Of a DNA stretch of 32,831 nt, positions 10,069-18,817 are shown one piece after another (positions within the stretch are counted from its first letter, which is position 1; every line of letters starts with the position of its first letter). The notes under the pieces were generated by a model. That model was given only the letters and a program-made list of their open reading frames with translations, was not told where the DNA came from and made no database searches. The translations under genes were made by a program, and so were the position numbers. The stretch lies in assembly GCA_016869175.1 (NCBI GenBank), contig VGEV01000027.1:1-32831 (forward strand). The letters are read 5' to 3'. The stretch is from Alphaproteobacteria bacterium (GTDB taxonomy: Bacteria > Pseudomonadota > Alphaproteobacteria > GCA-2731375).

Positions 10069-10085
10069 TGTCGGCAAGGCCGACA
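10069..10085. promoter_or_regulatory. Perfect 7-bp inverted repeat in a divergent intergenic region (possible operator)
   Basis: TGTCGGC AAG GCCGACA is a perfect inverted repeat with a 3-base centre. It lies between the transglutaminase-like gene (leftward) and the RND efflux operon (rightward). That position suits an operator for a dimeric repressor, but no regulator gene is adjacent and the site could be a chance palindrome in GC-rich DNA. Confidence 0.3.
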
Positions 10086-10217
10086 ATCGACCGGCCGGCG
10101 CCGGCGCAGTAGACTGGCGGTTGCCCGGCGGGCCATGGGGGCGGAACGCCGTGCATGGAGAAGTCTGGCAGACGGCCGGAGCGGGCAGGGCCCGACCGGC
10201 GGACGGCAGGGTACGCG

Positions 10218-11336
10218 ATGCGTCTTGCATGGCAGGTGGCGACGCTGGTGATTGTCGTCGCGCTGGGCGCCGCCGGTTGGTATGGCTGGCAGCGCCAGGG
10301 CGCGGCCTCGGCGCCACAGGCGCAGGCCAAGAGCGGCATGCCGCCGGTCGCGGTGGAGGTGGTGCCCGCTCGGCAGACGGTGGTGTTCGATCGGGTCGAG
10401 TCGGTCGGCACGGCGCGCGCTCGCGAGTCGGTCACGCTGACCGCCAAGCAGAATGGCATTGTTGCCAAGGTCGGCTTTGTCGAGGGACAGAAGGTCAAGG
10501 CCGGTCATGTGCTGCTCGAGTTCGAACTGCGCGAACGGCAAGCGGAACTGGAACAGGCGCGTGCCGAATTGGAGCAGTCCAAGGCCTTGCGCGAGGAGAT
10601 CCGGGGCCGGGTGGAGCGGGCGCGCAGCCTGCGCAACAGCGCGGCGATGGCGGATGCCCGGCTGGATGAGTTGGAACAGCAATTGAAGGCGGGCGACGCG
10701 CGCACGCGGATGATGGAGGCGCGCATCCGCGTGGCGGAGGCCAAGCTGGAGGATCAACGCATCCTGGCGCCGTTCGATGGCCGGGTGGGCTTGCGGCAAC
10801 TCAGCCTGGGCGCGCTGATGCGGCCGGGCGAGGCCATCACCACGCTGGACGACGTGTCGGCGATCAAGGTGGAGTTCTCGCTGCCGCAGACTGTGCTCGA
10901 CCGGATCAAGCTGGGCCTGCCGGTGCGCGCGCGCTCCACCGCCGCCGGCGAGCGGATCTTTGCCGGAATGCTGACCGCGATCGACAGCCGGGCCGATCCG
11001 CAGACCCGCTCGATCCGGGTGAACGCGCTGTTCGACAATGCCGACGAGGCGCTGACGCCGGGCGTGTTCATGAGCGTGGAAGTGGAACTCGGCCGGCGCC
11101 AGGAGGCGATCGTGGTGCCGGAGGACGCGGTGGTGCCACAGGGCGTCCGTTCGTTCGTCTTCGTGGTGCGCGAAGGCCGCGCCGAGCAGCGTTTGGTGGC
11201 GCTTGGCAGCCGCGAGCGGGGCACGGTGGAGGTGGTCGAAGGGGTCGCGGCCGGCGAGGACGTGGTGGTGCGCGGCGTGCAGAAGCTGCGCGACAAGCAG
11301 GCCGTGGCGGCCCGGCCGTTCCGGCCGCAGAGCTAG
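10218..11336 (+). CDS. RND efflux periplasmic adaptor (membrane fusion protein, HlyD/AcrA type)
   Basis: Links an inner-membrane RND pump to an outer-membrane channel. The 372-residue protein starts at ATG 10218 after a GCAGGG ribosome binding site. An N-terminal hydrophobic segment (about residues 5-22) anchors or exports it. Half-lipoyl segments at about 73-105 and 182-215 (LAPFDGRVGLRQLSLGALM) flank a coiled coil of about residues 106-180 rich in Glu, Arg and Ala heptads. Beta-barrel and membrane-proximal domains follow. The stop is three bases before the pump gene, so the two are one operon. No TolC-like outer-membrane factor or regulator is in the window. Confidence 0.92.
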   Translation: MRLAWQVATLVIVVALGAAGWYGWQRQGAASAPQAQAKSGMPPVAVEVVPARQTVVFDRVESVGTARARESVTLTAKQNGIVAKVGFVEGQKVKAGHVLLEFELRERQAELEQARAELEQSKALREEIRGRVERARSLRNSAAMADARLDELEQQLKAGDARTRMMEARIRVAEAKLEDQRILAPFDGRVGLRQLSLGALMRPGEAITTLDDVSAIKVEFSLPQTVLDRIKLGLPVRARSTAAGERIFAGMLTAIDSRADPQTRSIRVNALFDNADEALTPGVFMSVEVELGRRQEAIVVPEDAVVPQGVRSFVFVVREGRAEQRLVALGSRERGTVEVVEGVAAGEDVVVRGVQKLRDKQAVAARPFRPQS

Positions 11337-11339
11337 GCC

Positions 11340-14300
11340 ATGCTGTCCGACCTGTCCATCAAGCGGCCGGTCTTCGCCACGGTCATCAGCCTTTTGCTGG
11401 TGGTGCTGGGCATCGCCGCGTATCTGCGCCTGCCCGTCAGGGAATATCCGGCGATCGACCCGCCCATCGTTTCGGTCACCACGGTCTATCGCGGCGCCTC
11501 CAACAACGTGATCGAGAGCCGGGTGACGGAGATCGTCGAGGACGCGGTGGCCGGCCTCGAAGGGGTGAAAACCATCACCTCCTCCAGCCGCGAGGAACGC
11601 TCCAGCGTCACCGTGGAATTCAATCTCGGCCGCGGCGTGGACGCCGCGGCGGCCGATGTGCGCGACCGTGTCGCCCGCGTGCTGGCGCGCCTGCCGGAGG
11701 GGATCGACGCGCCGGTGGTTGCCAAGGTCGACAGCGACGCCCGGGCGATCTTGTGGTTTGTGCTCACCAGCGACCGGCGCAGCAGCCTGGAACTGACCGA
11801 TTTCGCGGCGCGCTTTCTGGTCGACCGGTTGTCGGTGGTGCCCGGCGTCGCTTCGGTCATCATTGGCGGCGAGCGGCGCTATGCGATGCGCATCTGGCTG
11901 GACCGCCAGGCCCTGGCGGCGCGCGGCCTGACGGTCGAGGACGTCGAACAGGCAGTCCGCCGGCAGAATGTCGAACTGCCTTCGGGCCGGCTGGAGAGCG
12001 CGGCCCGCGAATTTACCGTGAAGACCGACAGCCGGCTTGCCAGTCCCCGGGAATTCGAACGGATCGTGGTGCAGGCGCGCCAGGGCTTTCTGGTCCGCCT
12101 GTCGGAAGTGGCACGCGTCGAACTGGGTCCGGAGGACGAGCGGGGCGAGTTGCGCGCCAATGGCCGCAGTGCCATCGGCCTCGGCATGGTCAGGCAATCG
12201 ACCGCCAACACGCTCGATGTCGCGGATAGTGCCAAGGCCGTAATGGGCGAACTGCGGGAGATCCTGCCCGAAGGCACCAAAGTCGACGTGGGCTACGACG
12301 AGTCGGTGTTCATCAGCCGCTCGATCTACGAAGTGCAGCACGCCCTCGTGATCGGCATGGCGTTGGTGATCGGCGTGATCTTTCTGTTCCTGCGCTCGGT
12401 GTCGGCCACCGTCGTGCCCGCGGTGGTGATCCCGGTGTCGCTGATCGCCGCCTTCAGCGTGATGGGCGCCCTGGGCTTTTCCGTCAACGTGCTGACCTTG
12501 CTCGCCTTCGTGCTGGCCATCGGCATCGTGGTGGACGACGCCATCGTGGTGCTTGAGAACGTGCACCGGCACATCGAGGAGGGCTTGCCGCCGCTATTGG
12601 CGACGGCGCGCGGCGCCCGGCAGATCACCTTCGCGGTCATCGCCGCCACGCTGACGCTGGCCTCGGTGTTCGTGCCGATCTCCTTCATGGACGGCCAGAC
12701 CGGCCGACTGTTCAGCGAGTTCGGCGTCTCACTGGCGGCGGCGGTGGTGTTCTCCGGCCTGGTCGCGCTGACCTTGACGCCGATGATGTGCTCCAAGCTG
12801 TTGCGCCCGCATGCGGGCGAGAGCCGCCTCGTGCGCGTGACCGAGCCGGCGTTCCAAGCCATCAACCGCGGCTATCGCTTTCTCCTGGCGGGCGCCTTGC
12901 AGGCGCCGCTTCTGGTGATCGCGGCGGCGGTCGCGGTTTCGGGCGGGACGTATTTCCTGTGGCGCGAGCTGCCCAAGGAATTCACGCCGGTCGAGGACCG
13001 CGGCGTGATCATCGCGCCGATCACCGCGCCCGAGGGGGCGACGATGGCCTATACCCGCGAACAGGTGCTGGCGGTCGAGCGCCAGCTTCTGAAGTATGTC
13101 GAGGACGGCGAGGCCTATATCGTCTTCGCCCTGATCGCGCCGGGCTTCCAGCGGCCGGCGCCGGTCAACACCGGCCTCATCTTCGTGCGGCTGCGGCCGT
13201 GGGACCAGCGCAAGAAGGGCCAGCAGCAGATCGCCGGCGAAGTGGTGCCGCGCCTGTTGGCCCTGCCCGGGGCCCGCGCCATGGCGGTCAATCCGCCCTC
13301 GCTCGGCCAGCGCGGCTTCCAGCAACCGGTGCAGATGGTCCTGGGCGGACCGGACTACGAAACCCTGCTGGGCTGGGCCGAACGGCTGCAGCAACGGGCG
13401 CAGGCCGATGGCCGCTTCCTCAACCTGGACATCGACTACAAGGAGACCAAGCCGGAGCTCAGGCTCAGCATCGATCGCGCGAAGGCGGCCGATCTCGGCA
13501 TTTCGGTCGAGTTGATCGGCCGGACGCTGGAGACGCTGTTCGGCGGACGCGAGGTCGGCACCTTTGTTGACCGCGGCGAGGAATACAAGGTGATCATGCA
13601 GGCCGGCATCGAGGATCGCGCGACGCCCGCCGACCTGACCAATGTGTTCGTGCGGACCGGCGGCGCCAGCGCCGGCGGCCAGCTCGTGCCGCTGTCAAAC
13701 CTGGTGGCGGTGCGCAACACCGCAGGACCGCCGCTGCTGAACCGGGTCGACCGGCTGCGCTCGGTCACGCTGTCCGCCTCGCTCGTCCCCGGCGTGGCGC
13801 TGGGCGATGCGCTGGATGCGTTGGAGCGCTTTGCCAAGCAGGAACTGCCGGTCGAGGCCCGCATCAGCTACCAGGGACAGAGCCAGGAATACAAGGCGAG
13901 TTCGAACGCGCTCTACTTCACCTTCGGGCTTGCGCTGCTGGTGGTGTTCCTGGTGCTGGCGGCGCAGTTCGAGAGCTTTGTGCATCCGTTCATCATCATG
14001 CTTTCGGTACCGTTCGCCGTGGCGGGCGGCATCGGTGCGCTCGCGCTGGGCGGCCTCAGCCTGAACGTCTACAGCCAGATCGGCATGATCCTGCTGATCG
14101 GCATCATGACCAAGAACGGCATTCTGGTGGTCGAATTCGCCAACCAGTTGCGCGATCAGGGTCTGGGCATCCGTGAAGCCGTGCTGGATGCGGCGGTGAT
14201 CCGGTTGCGGCCGATCCTGATGACGTCGATTTCCACCGCCGTCGGCGCGCTGCCGCTCGCGCTGGCCACCGGTGCCGGCGCCGAGAGCCGATCGGCGATC

Positions 14301-14471
14301 GGCTATGTGGTGATTGGCGGCGTGATCGTCTCCACGGTGATGACCGGCTTCGTGATCCCGACGCTCTACTTGCTGCTCGCCCGCTTCACCCAGCCCATCA
14401 ACGCGATCGCGCGGCGCCTGGCCGGCCTTGAGCGGGAAGCCGGGCAGCCGGCGGCGCAAGCGGCGGAATAG
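11340..14471 (+). CDS. RND multidrug/solute efflux permease (AcrB/HAE1 type)
   Basis: Proton-driven trimeric inner-membrane exporter. At 1043 residues it has full family length, with N-terminal MLSDLSIKRPVFATVISLLL as TM1, two large periplasmic loops and 12 predicted TM helices. The proton-relay residues are present: Asp399-Asp400 in GIVVDDAIVVLENV (TM4) and Lys925 in IMTKNGILVVEFANQ (TM10). Two further features are typical of the hydrophobe/amphiphile branch: the motif GASNNVIESRVTEIVEDAV near residue 52, and the ending in which two TM helices are followed by a short hydrophilic tail. It is co-transcribed with the adaptor upstream. Specificity cannot be told from sequence alone. Confidence 0.95.
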   Translation: MLSDLSIKRPVFATVISLLLVVLGIAAYLRLPVREYPAIDPPIVSVTTVYRGASNNVIESRVTEIVEDAVAGLEGVKTITSSSREERSSVTVEFNLGRGVDAAAADVRDRVARVLARLPEGIDAPVVAKVDSDARAILWFVLTSDRRSSLELTDFAARFLVDRLSVVPGVASVIIGGERRYAMRIWLDRQALAARGLTVEDVEQAVRRQNVELPSGRLESAAREFTVKTDSRLASPREFERIVVQARQGFLVRLSEVARVELGPEDERGELRANGRSAIGLGMVRQSTANTLDVADSAKAVMGELREILPEGTKVDVGYDESVFISRSIYEVQHALVIGMALVIGVIFLFLRSVSATVVPAVVIPVSLIAAFSVMGALGFSVNVLTLLAFVLAIGIVVDDAIVVLENVHRHIEEGLPPLLATARGARQITFAVIAATLTLASVFVPISFMDGQTGRLFSEFGVSLAAAVVFSGLVALTLTPMMCSKLLRPHAGESRLVRVTEPAFQAINRGYRFLLAGALQAPLLVIAAAVAVSGGTYFLWRELPKEFTPVEDRGVIIAPITAPEGATMAYTREQVLAVERQLLKYVEDGEAYIVFALIAPGFQRPAPVNTGLIFVRLRPWDQRKKGQQQIAGEVVPRLLALPGARAMAVNPPSLGQRGFQQPVQMVLGGPDYETLLGWAERLQQRAQADGRFLNLDIDYKETKPELRLSIDRAKAADLGISVELIGRTLETLFGGREVGTFVDRGEEYKVIMQAGIEDRATPADLTNVFVRTGGASAGGQLVPLSNLVAVRNTAGPPLLNRVDRLRSVTLSASLVPGVALGDALDALERFAKQELPVEARISYQGQSQEYKASSNALYFTFGLALLVVFLVLAAQFESFVHPFIIMLSVPFAVAGGIGALALGGLSLNVYSQIGMILLIGIMTKNGILVVEFANQLRDQGLGIREAVLDAAVIRLRPILMTSISTAVGALPLALATGAGAESRSAIGYVVIGGVIVSTVMTGFVIPTLYLLLARFTQPINAIARRLAGLEREAGQPAAQAAE

Positions 14472-14493
14472 TCCGCCGGCCGGCCCGGCCGGC

Positions 14494-14965
14494 TCAGCTC
14501 TTGGCGAAAGCCTGCCGCATCGCCGCCTGCATTTCGGCCGGGCTTAGCTCGCGCTGCCTGGTCGCCACCGACCATTCGTGCCCGAACGGATCGCTGAGCT
14601 TGCCGAACCGATCGCCCCAGAACATGTCGGCGAGCGGCATCTTCACCGTCGCGCCGGCGGCCAGGGCCTGTTGGAACAGCCGGTCGCAATCCGGCACCTG
14701 CAGATGCAAGCTGACGGGCGTGCTGGCGCCCGGCCGCGCCGCCCGGCGTTCGCCGCCGGCGAATTCGGGGAAGTCGTCCGACAGCATCAGCTTGCCGCCG
14801 TTGATCGCGAGTTTGGCGTGCAGCGCGCTTGCCGCCGCCCGGCGGCGTCATGCGGAACAATTCGACGGCATCGAACGCCTTCTGGTAGAAGGCGATCGCG
14901 GCATCGGCATCCTGCACCACGAGATAGGCGGTCACGCCTTCATTCGGTTTCTTCGCTTCGGTCAT
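14494..14965 (-). pseudogene. VOC/glyoxalase-like (PhnB-type) protein, frameshifted
   Basis: Two consecutive frames together make one VOC-superfamily protein. The first starts at ATG 14965 with MTEAKKPNEGVTAYLVVQDA, then DAAIAFYQKAFDAVELFRM and TPPGGGK. The second continues ALHAKLAINGGKLMLSDDF, then a VSLHLQVPDCDRLFQQALAAG segment, and ends ADMFWGDRFGKLSDPFGHEW and AEMQAAMRQAFAKS. The join falls at 14824-14827, where four bases (CGCG) stand where three would keep the frame, so there is one extra base in a GC repeat. The ancestral protein would be about 155 residues, normal for the family. Either the gene is broken or the base is a sequencing or assembly error. It is convergent with the RND pump gene. 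Confidence 0.8.
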
Positions 14966-15109
14966 CGCGGCCCAAGTCGTTTACGTTTCGTTCCGGACGC
15001 TAGTATGCCGTCCCGACCGGGGACCATGTCGGATCGGTTCGCGATTCCGTGTGTCGCGCGGTCGCGTTACGATAGGCTCGAATGCGTGGGCATCGACCGG
15101 AGGACCGTC

Positions 15110-15727
15110 ATGTCGCTAGCCTTGGCCGAAAGCCGGAGCATCGCCCAGCGGCGCGAGGCGGCGGTCGCCGCGACCCTCGCGAAGGTCCGGCGGATCGAAC
15201 GCGAGCGCGGCGTCAACCGGGACGCGCTGGAGGCGATCAAGCGGGAACTCATGGGCCTGACCGCCGACCGGTCGCTGTTTCCGCCGGAGCATTTTCCGCT
15301 GAACCCGGACGGCGGCAACGTAGCCTATCGGCTGTCCGAGGATGCCGATCACCGGTTCGCGCTCTACGTCTCCACCGGCAAGACCGGGCGCGAGACGCCG
15401 CCGCACGATCACACCACCTGGGCCGTCATCGTGGGGATCAAGGGCAAGGAGCACAACCGTTTCTATCGCCGCGCCGACGACCGCAGCCAGCCGGGCAAGG
15501 GTCGAGTGGTCGAGGTCGACCGCGCCACGGTCGAGCACGGCACCGGGGTGACCTTGATGCCCGAGGACATCCATTCCATCCACCTGGAAGGCGAACCTCC
15601 GACCCTGATGGTGCACATGTACGGCTTGGCGCTCGATCATCTGCACCGGCGCGTCGCCTACAACGCAGAGGACGGCACCTACCGGCACTTCCCGCCGAAC
15701 TCGGACATCCGCAAGCCCGTGGCATGA
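15110..15727 (+). CDS. Cupin thiol dioxygenase-like protein (cysteine dioxygenase family)
   Basis: Likely iron-dependent dioxygenase that oxidises a small thiol (cysteine, 3-mercaptopropionate or similar) to a sulfinate. The 205-residue protein starts at ATG 15110, with GGAGG seven bases upstream. The metal site is suggested by His99 and His101 in PPHDHTTWAVIVGIKGKEHN and by His155 or His158 in EDIHSIHLEG, matching the three-His layout of the CDO family. The long helical N-terminus (residues 1-55) is also family-like. Its stop overlaps the start of the rhodanese gene (ATGA), so the two are translationally coupled and probably act in the same sulfur pathway. The thiol substrate is inference. 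Confidence 0.8.
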   Translation: MSLALAESRSIAQRREAAVAATLAKVRRIERERGVNRDALEAIKRELMGLTADRSLFPPEHFPLNPDGGNVAYRLSEDADHRFALYVSTGKTGRETPPHDHTTWAVIVGIKGKEHNRFYRRADDRSQPGKGRVVEVDRATVEHGTGVTLMPEDIHSIHLEGEPPTLMVHMYGLALDHLHRRVAYNAEDGTYRHFPPNSDIRKPVA

Positions 15728-17328
15728 CCGCGCGGGTCGGCGCCGGCGCTGTCAAGGCGATGTTGCGGGATGGCGGCGAACTCGCTCTCGTCGACGTGCG
15801 CGAGGAAGGCGCCCATTCAGCCGGGCATCCGTTCTATGCGGCCTCGCTGCCGCTCAGCCGCCTGGAACTGCTGGCGGGTGACCGGCTGCCCAGGCGGTCG
15901 GTCCGCATCGTGCTGTTGGACGACGGCGAGGGGCTGGCCGAGCGCGCCGCGGCCAAGCTGGCGGAATTCGGCTATGGCGAGGTGGCCATCCTCGACGGCG
16001 GCCTGGCCGCGTGGCGGGCGGCCGGCTTCGTGCTGTTCAGCGGCGTGCATGTGCCCAGCAAGGCGTTCGGCGAGTATGTCGAGCATCATTACGCCACGCC
16101 TCATATGTCGGCCGAACGGCTCAAGGCGCGCATGGAAGCGGGCGAGCGCCTGCGCGTGCTGGACAGTCGGCCGCTGGACGAGTTCCGCGTCATGAGCATT
16201 CCCGGTGCGACCGACGCCCCCGGCGCGGAACTGGCCTACCGGGTGCACGACCTGGTGCCGGAGTCCGAGACCCTTGTGGTGGTCAACTGCGCAGGCCGCA
16301 CCCGCTCAATCATTGGTGCGCAGTCGTTGATCAATGCCGGCATTCCCAACCGCGTCGTCGCGCTGCAGAACGGCACCATGGGTTGGCATCTCGCCGGCTT
16401 CGGCCTGGAACACGGCCAGGAAAGCCGCTACGGCCCGATCAGCCAAGCCGGGCTCGACCGCGCCCGGCGGGCGGCGGCGGGCGTGGCCAAGCGGTTCGGC
16501 GTGCGGGCGATCGAACGTCGCGAGCTTGACCGCCTGCGCCAGGAGGCGGGGCAGCGCACGCTCTATCTGTTGGACGTGCGCTCGCCCGAGGAATACGAGG
16601 CGGGCCACTTGCCAGGCTCGCTATCGGCGCCCGGCGGCCAATTGGTGCAGGAAACCGAGAGCTGGGTGCCGGTGCTGGGCGCGCGTATCGTGCTGATCGA
16701 CGATACCGGCGTGCGCGCCACCATGACCGCGCATTGGCTGGTGCAGATGGGCTGGGAAGCTTACGTCCTGAAGGATGCGTTGGCGGGACAGGCGCTGGTC
16801 CAGGGAGCCTATCGCGCCGCCATCCCCGCAATCGGCCAGGTGGCCGAGGCCGGCCTGACGCCCCAGGACGTGCAGCCGTTGCTGGCCTCCGGTCGAGCTG
16901 TGGTGGTGGATTTCGGCTTCAGTCGCGACTATGCCAAGGGCCACATTCCGGGCGCGTGGTTCGCCATCCGCTCGCGCCTGCCAAGCAGCCTGCCGCGGCT
17001 GCCGGCGGCGGAAATGTTGGTCTTCACGTCTGCTGACGGGGTGCTGGCGCGACTGGCCGCGCCGGAGGCCTCGCAGTTGACCGCCACCCCCGTCCGCGTA
17101 TTGACGGGCGGCACGGCGGCGTGGCGGGCCGCGGGGTTGCCGCTGGCCAGCGGCCTCGAACACCTGGCCGACGGCCGCGACGACGTGTGGCTGCGACCTT
17201 ATGAGAATACCGGCGATGTCGAGCGGCACATGCGCGACTACCTGACCTGGGAACTGGACCTGGTGCGCGAGATCGAGCGCGACGGGGATCACCGATTCCG
17301 GCTGTTCCCGGTGCAGGGGGCCGGCTGA
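15724..17328 (+). CDS. Tetra-rhodanese sulfurtransferase-like protein
   Basis: The 534-residue protein is a tandem of four rhodanese-like domains: about 8-105, 128-232, 265-365 and 380-480, followed by a charged C-terminal tail. Each has the D-R or D-F start and the LxGGxxAW-type end in at least partial form. Only the second domain keeps the catalytic Cys (Cys189 in VNCAGRTRS). The others have Asp or Ser at the loop (LLDDGEG, LIDDTGV, FTSADG) and may be structural or substrate-binding. Rhodaneses move sulfane sulfur between donors and thiols. It starts in a 4-base overlap with the thiol dioxygenase-like gene, which supports a role in thiol or sulfite handling. No signal peptide is visible, so it is probably cytoplasmic. 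Confidence 0.85.
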   Translation: MTARVGAGAVKAMLRDGGELALVDVREEGAHSAGHPFYAASLPLSRLELLAGDRLPRRSVRIVLLDDGEGLAERAAAKLAEFGYGEVAILDGGLAAWRAAGFVLFSGVHVPSKAFGEYVEHHYATPHMSAERLKARMEAGERLRVLDSRPLDEFRVMSIPGATDAPGAELAYRVHDLVPESETLVVVNCAGRTRSIIGAQSLINAGIPNRVVALQNGTMGWHLAGFGLEHGQESRYGPISQAGLDRARRAAAGVAKRFGVRAIERRELDRLRQEAGQRTLYLLDVRSPEEYEAGHLPGSLSAPGGQLVQETESWVPVLGARIVLIDDTGVRATMTAHWLVQMGWEAYVLKDALAGQALVQGAYRAAIPAIGQVAEAGLTPQDVQPLLASGRAVVVDFGFSRDYAKGHIPGAWFAIRSRLPSSLPRLPAAEMLVFTSADGVLARLAAPEASQLTATPVRVLTGGTAAWRAAGLPLASGLEHLADGRDDVWLRPYENTGDVERHMRDYLTWELDLVREIERDGDHRFRLFPVQGAG

Positions 17329-17357
17329 GGCGCGGCGCGTGAACGGGGGGGACGACG

Positions 17358-18617
17358 ATGGCGGGCGGGGCGGATGAGGGCAAGCCGGTCGCGGTGATTG
17401 GGGCTGGCCTGGTCGGTCTTTGTTGCGCGCTCCAGTTGCAGCGCGAAGGCCTGAGCGTGGCGTTGATCGATCCGGGCGGGCCGGGCGAAGGCGCCTCGTT
17501 CGGCAATGCCGGCATTTTCGCGGTCGGTTCGGTCATCCCGCTCGGAATGCCCGGCCTGTGGCGCAAGGTGCCGGGCATGTTGGTGGATCCGCTGGCGCCG
17601 CTGGCGGTGCGGCCGAGCTACGCGCCGCGCATCGCGCCGTGGCTGTTCAAGCTGATGGTGGCAAGCAGCCGGCCGCGGGTGGAGGCCATCAGCCGCGCGC
17701 TTGCCGGTCTCTGCACCCCTGCCATCGAACACTACCTGCCGCTGCTGAAAGAGGCCGGCGCCGAGGCGCTGATGCGGCGCGACGGCGTGCTGTATATTTA
17801 CGAGACGGAGCAGGACTTCGCCGACGCCGCCTACGAAATCGAATTGCGCCGGCGCGCCGGCATCAAGTTCGATGTGCTGGGCGGCGACGAAATCAAGCAG
17901 ATGCAGCCCGCCCTGGGCCCGCGCTTCGCCCGCGCCCTCTACATGCAGGACGCCGCGCACGCCATGCACCCGCTCGGGATTTCGCAGGCCCTTGCCGACC
18001 TCTTCCGCCGCAAGGGCGGCGAGATCCTGCGCGCGCGCGCCACCGGCTTCGAACTGGGGCCGCAGGATGTGCGGGCGGTCCTGACCGAAGGCGGCCGGCA
18101 GTCCTGCTCGGGCGTGGTGATCAGCGCCGGCGCGCGTTCCCTGCCGCTGGTACGGCAACTCGGGCACGACTGCCCGCTGGACACCGAGCGCGGCTACCAC
18201 GTGATGTTTCCGAATGCCGGTCTGGAGGTGCGCCGTGCCATGCTCTGGTCCAAGCGCGGCTTCGGCATCACGCCGATGCAACACGGCCTGCGGCTGGCCG
18301 GCACGGTGGAGTTCGGCGGGCTCGATTTACCGCCCAACTGGAACCGCGCCGAGGTGCTGCGCCGGCATGCCCGTCGGTTGTTTCCCGACCTGAAGGAAGA
18401 GGGCATGGAACGCTGGATGGGCTTTCGCCCCTCGATGCCCGATTCGCTGCCCGTGATCGGCCGCTCGCCGCGCTTTCACAACGCCTACTTCGCCTTCGGT
18501 CACGGCCATCTGGGTCTGACCTTGGCGGCGGCGACCGGCCGGTTGGTGGCGGATCTGGCTTGCGGCCGCACGCCGAGCGTCGATGCCGCCCCGTTCGGCA
18601 TCGAACGCTTCAGCTAA
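17358..18617 (+). CDS. FAD-dependent oxidoreductase, DadA/D-amino-acid-dehydrogenase-like
   Basis: The 419-residue DAO-family flavoprotein begins with the dinucleotide-binding motif VAVIGAGLVGLCCALQLQ, in which GxGxxG falls at residues 15-20. A GEGASFGNAGIF segment typical of DadA follows. The C-terminal part has the HGHLGLTLAAATGRLVADL motif of the family and a GFRPSMPDSLPVIG segment near the FAD. DadA oxidatively deaminates D-amino acids and passes electrons to the respiratory chain. The actual substrate here is unknown. The ATG follows a G-rich ribosome binding site, 29 bases after the rhodanese gene, so it may be the third gene of that operon. Confidence 0.88.
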   Translation: MAGGADEGKPVAVIGAGLVGLCCALQLQREGLSVALIDPGGPGEGASFGNAGIFAVGSVIPLGMPGLWRKVPGMLVDPLAPLAVRPSYAPRIAPWLFKLMVASSRPRVEAISRALAGLCTPAIEHYLPLLKEAGAEALMRRDGVLYIYETEQDFADAAYEIELRRRAGIKFDVLGGDEIKQMQPALGPRFARALYMQDAAHAMHPLGISQALADLFRRKGGEILRARATGFELGPQDVRAVLTEGGRQSCSGVVISAGARSLPLVRQLGHDCPLDTERGYHVMFPNAGLEVRRAMLWSKRGFGITPMQHGLRLAGTVEFGGLDLPPNWNRAEVLRRHARRLFPDLKEEGMERWMGFRPSMPDSLPVIGRSPRFHNAYFAFGHGHLGLTLAAATGRLVADLACGRTPSVDAAPFGIERFS

Positions 18618-18705
18618 TAAGGCAGACGATTCCATCCCATAGCGCGCGCCGACCGCCTTTTCCGGCGGCTTGGCCAAGCGCTTGCTCCCAAGCTTCTCCC
18701 CAGAA

Positions 18706-18746
18706 AAATCCACAGGATATTGTGGCTGGAGGGGCACTTAGCCACA
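18706..18746. promoter_or_regulatory. gcrA upstream region: DnaA-box-like sites and alternative hairpins
   Basis: TTAGCCACA (18738-18746) matches the DnaA box TTATCCACA at 8 of 9 positions, and AAATCCACA (18706-18714) at 7 of 9. The CCACA/TGTGG units also pair. CCACA (18710-18714) can pair with TGTGG (18721-18725), and TGTGGCT (18721-18727) can pair perfectly with AGCCACA (18740-18746), so the two hairpins exclude each other. Just upstream are overlapping 10-base palindromes, CTTGGCCAAG (18669-18678) and CAAGCGCTTG (18675-18684). DnaA controls gcrA in Caulobacter, so binding here is plausible but untested. The promoter itself is not obvious. Confidence 0.4.
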
Positions 18747-18817
18747 GCATCTATTGTTCTCGCCTGGCCGGAGGCGTATCTTCCCCAGCCATCCGCGGAG
18801 CGGGGGAGGGCTGGGCG

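Noticed and set aside
9321-12572. A very long open frame on the minus strand running from the transglutaminase-like gene back through the efflux genes
   Set aside because: Only the last 231 codons look like a protein. The rest is the antisense of the adaptor and pump genes, rich in His, Arg, Asp and Gln as expected of GC-rich shadow frames.
18653-18668. CCGCC TTTTCC GGCGG as a terminator for the DadA-like gene
   Set aside because: The stem is only 5 bp, with the T run in the loop rather than after it. It is too weak to call.
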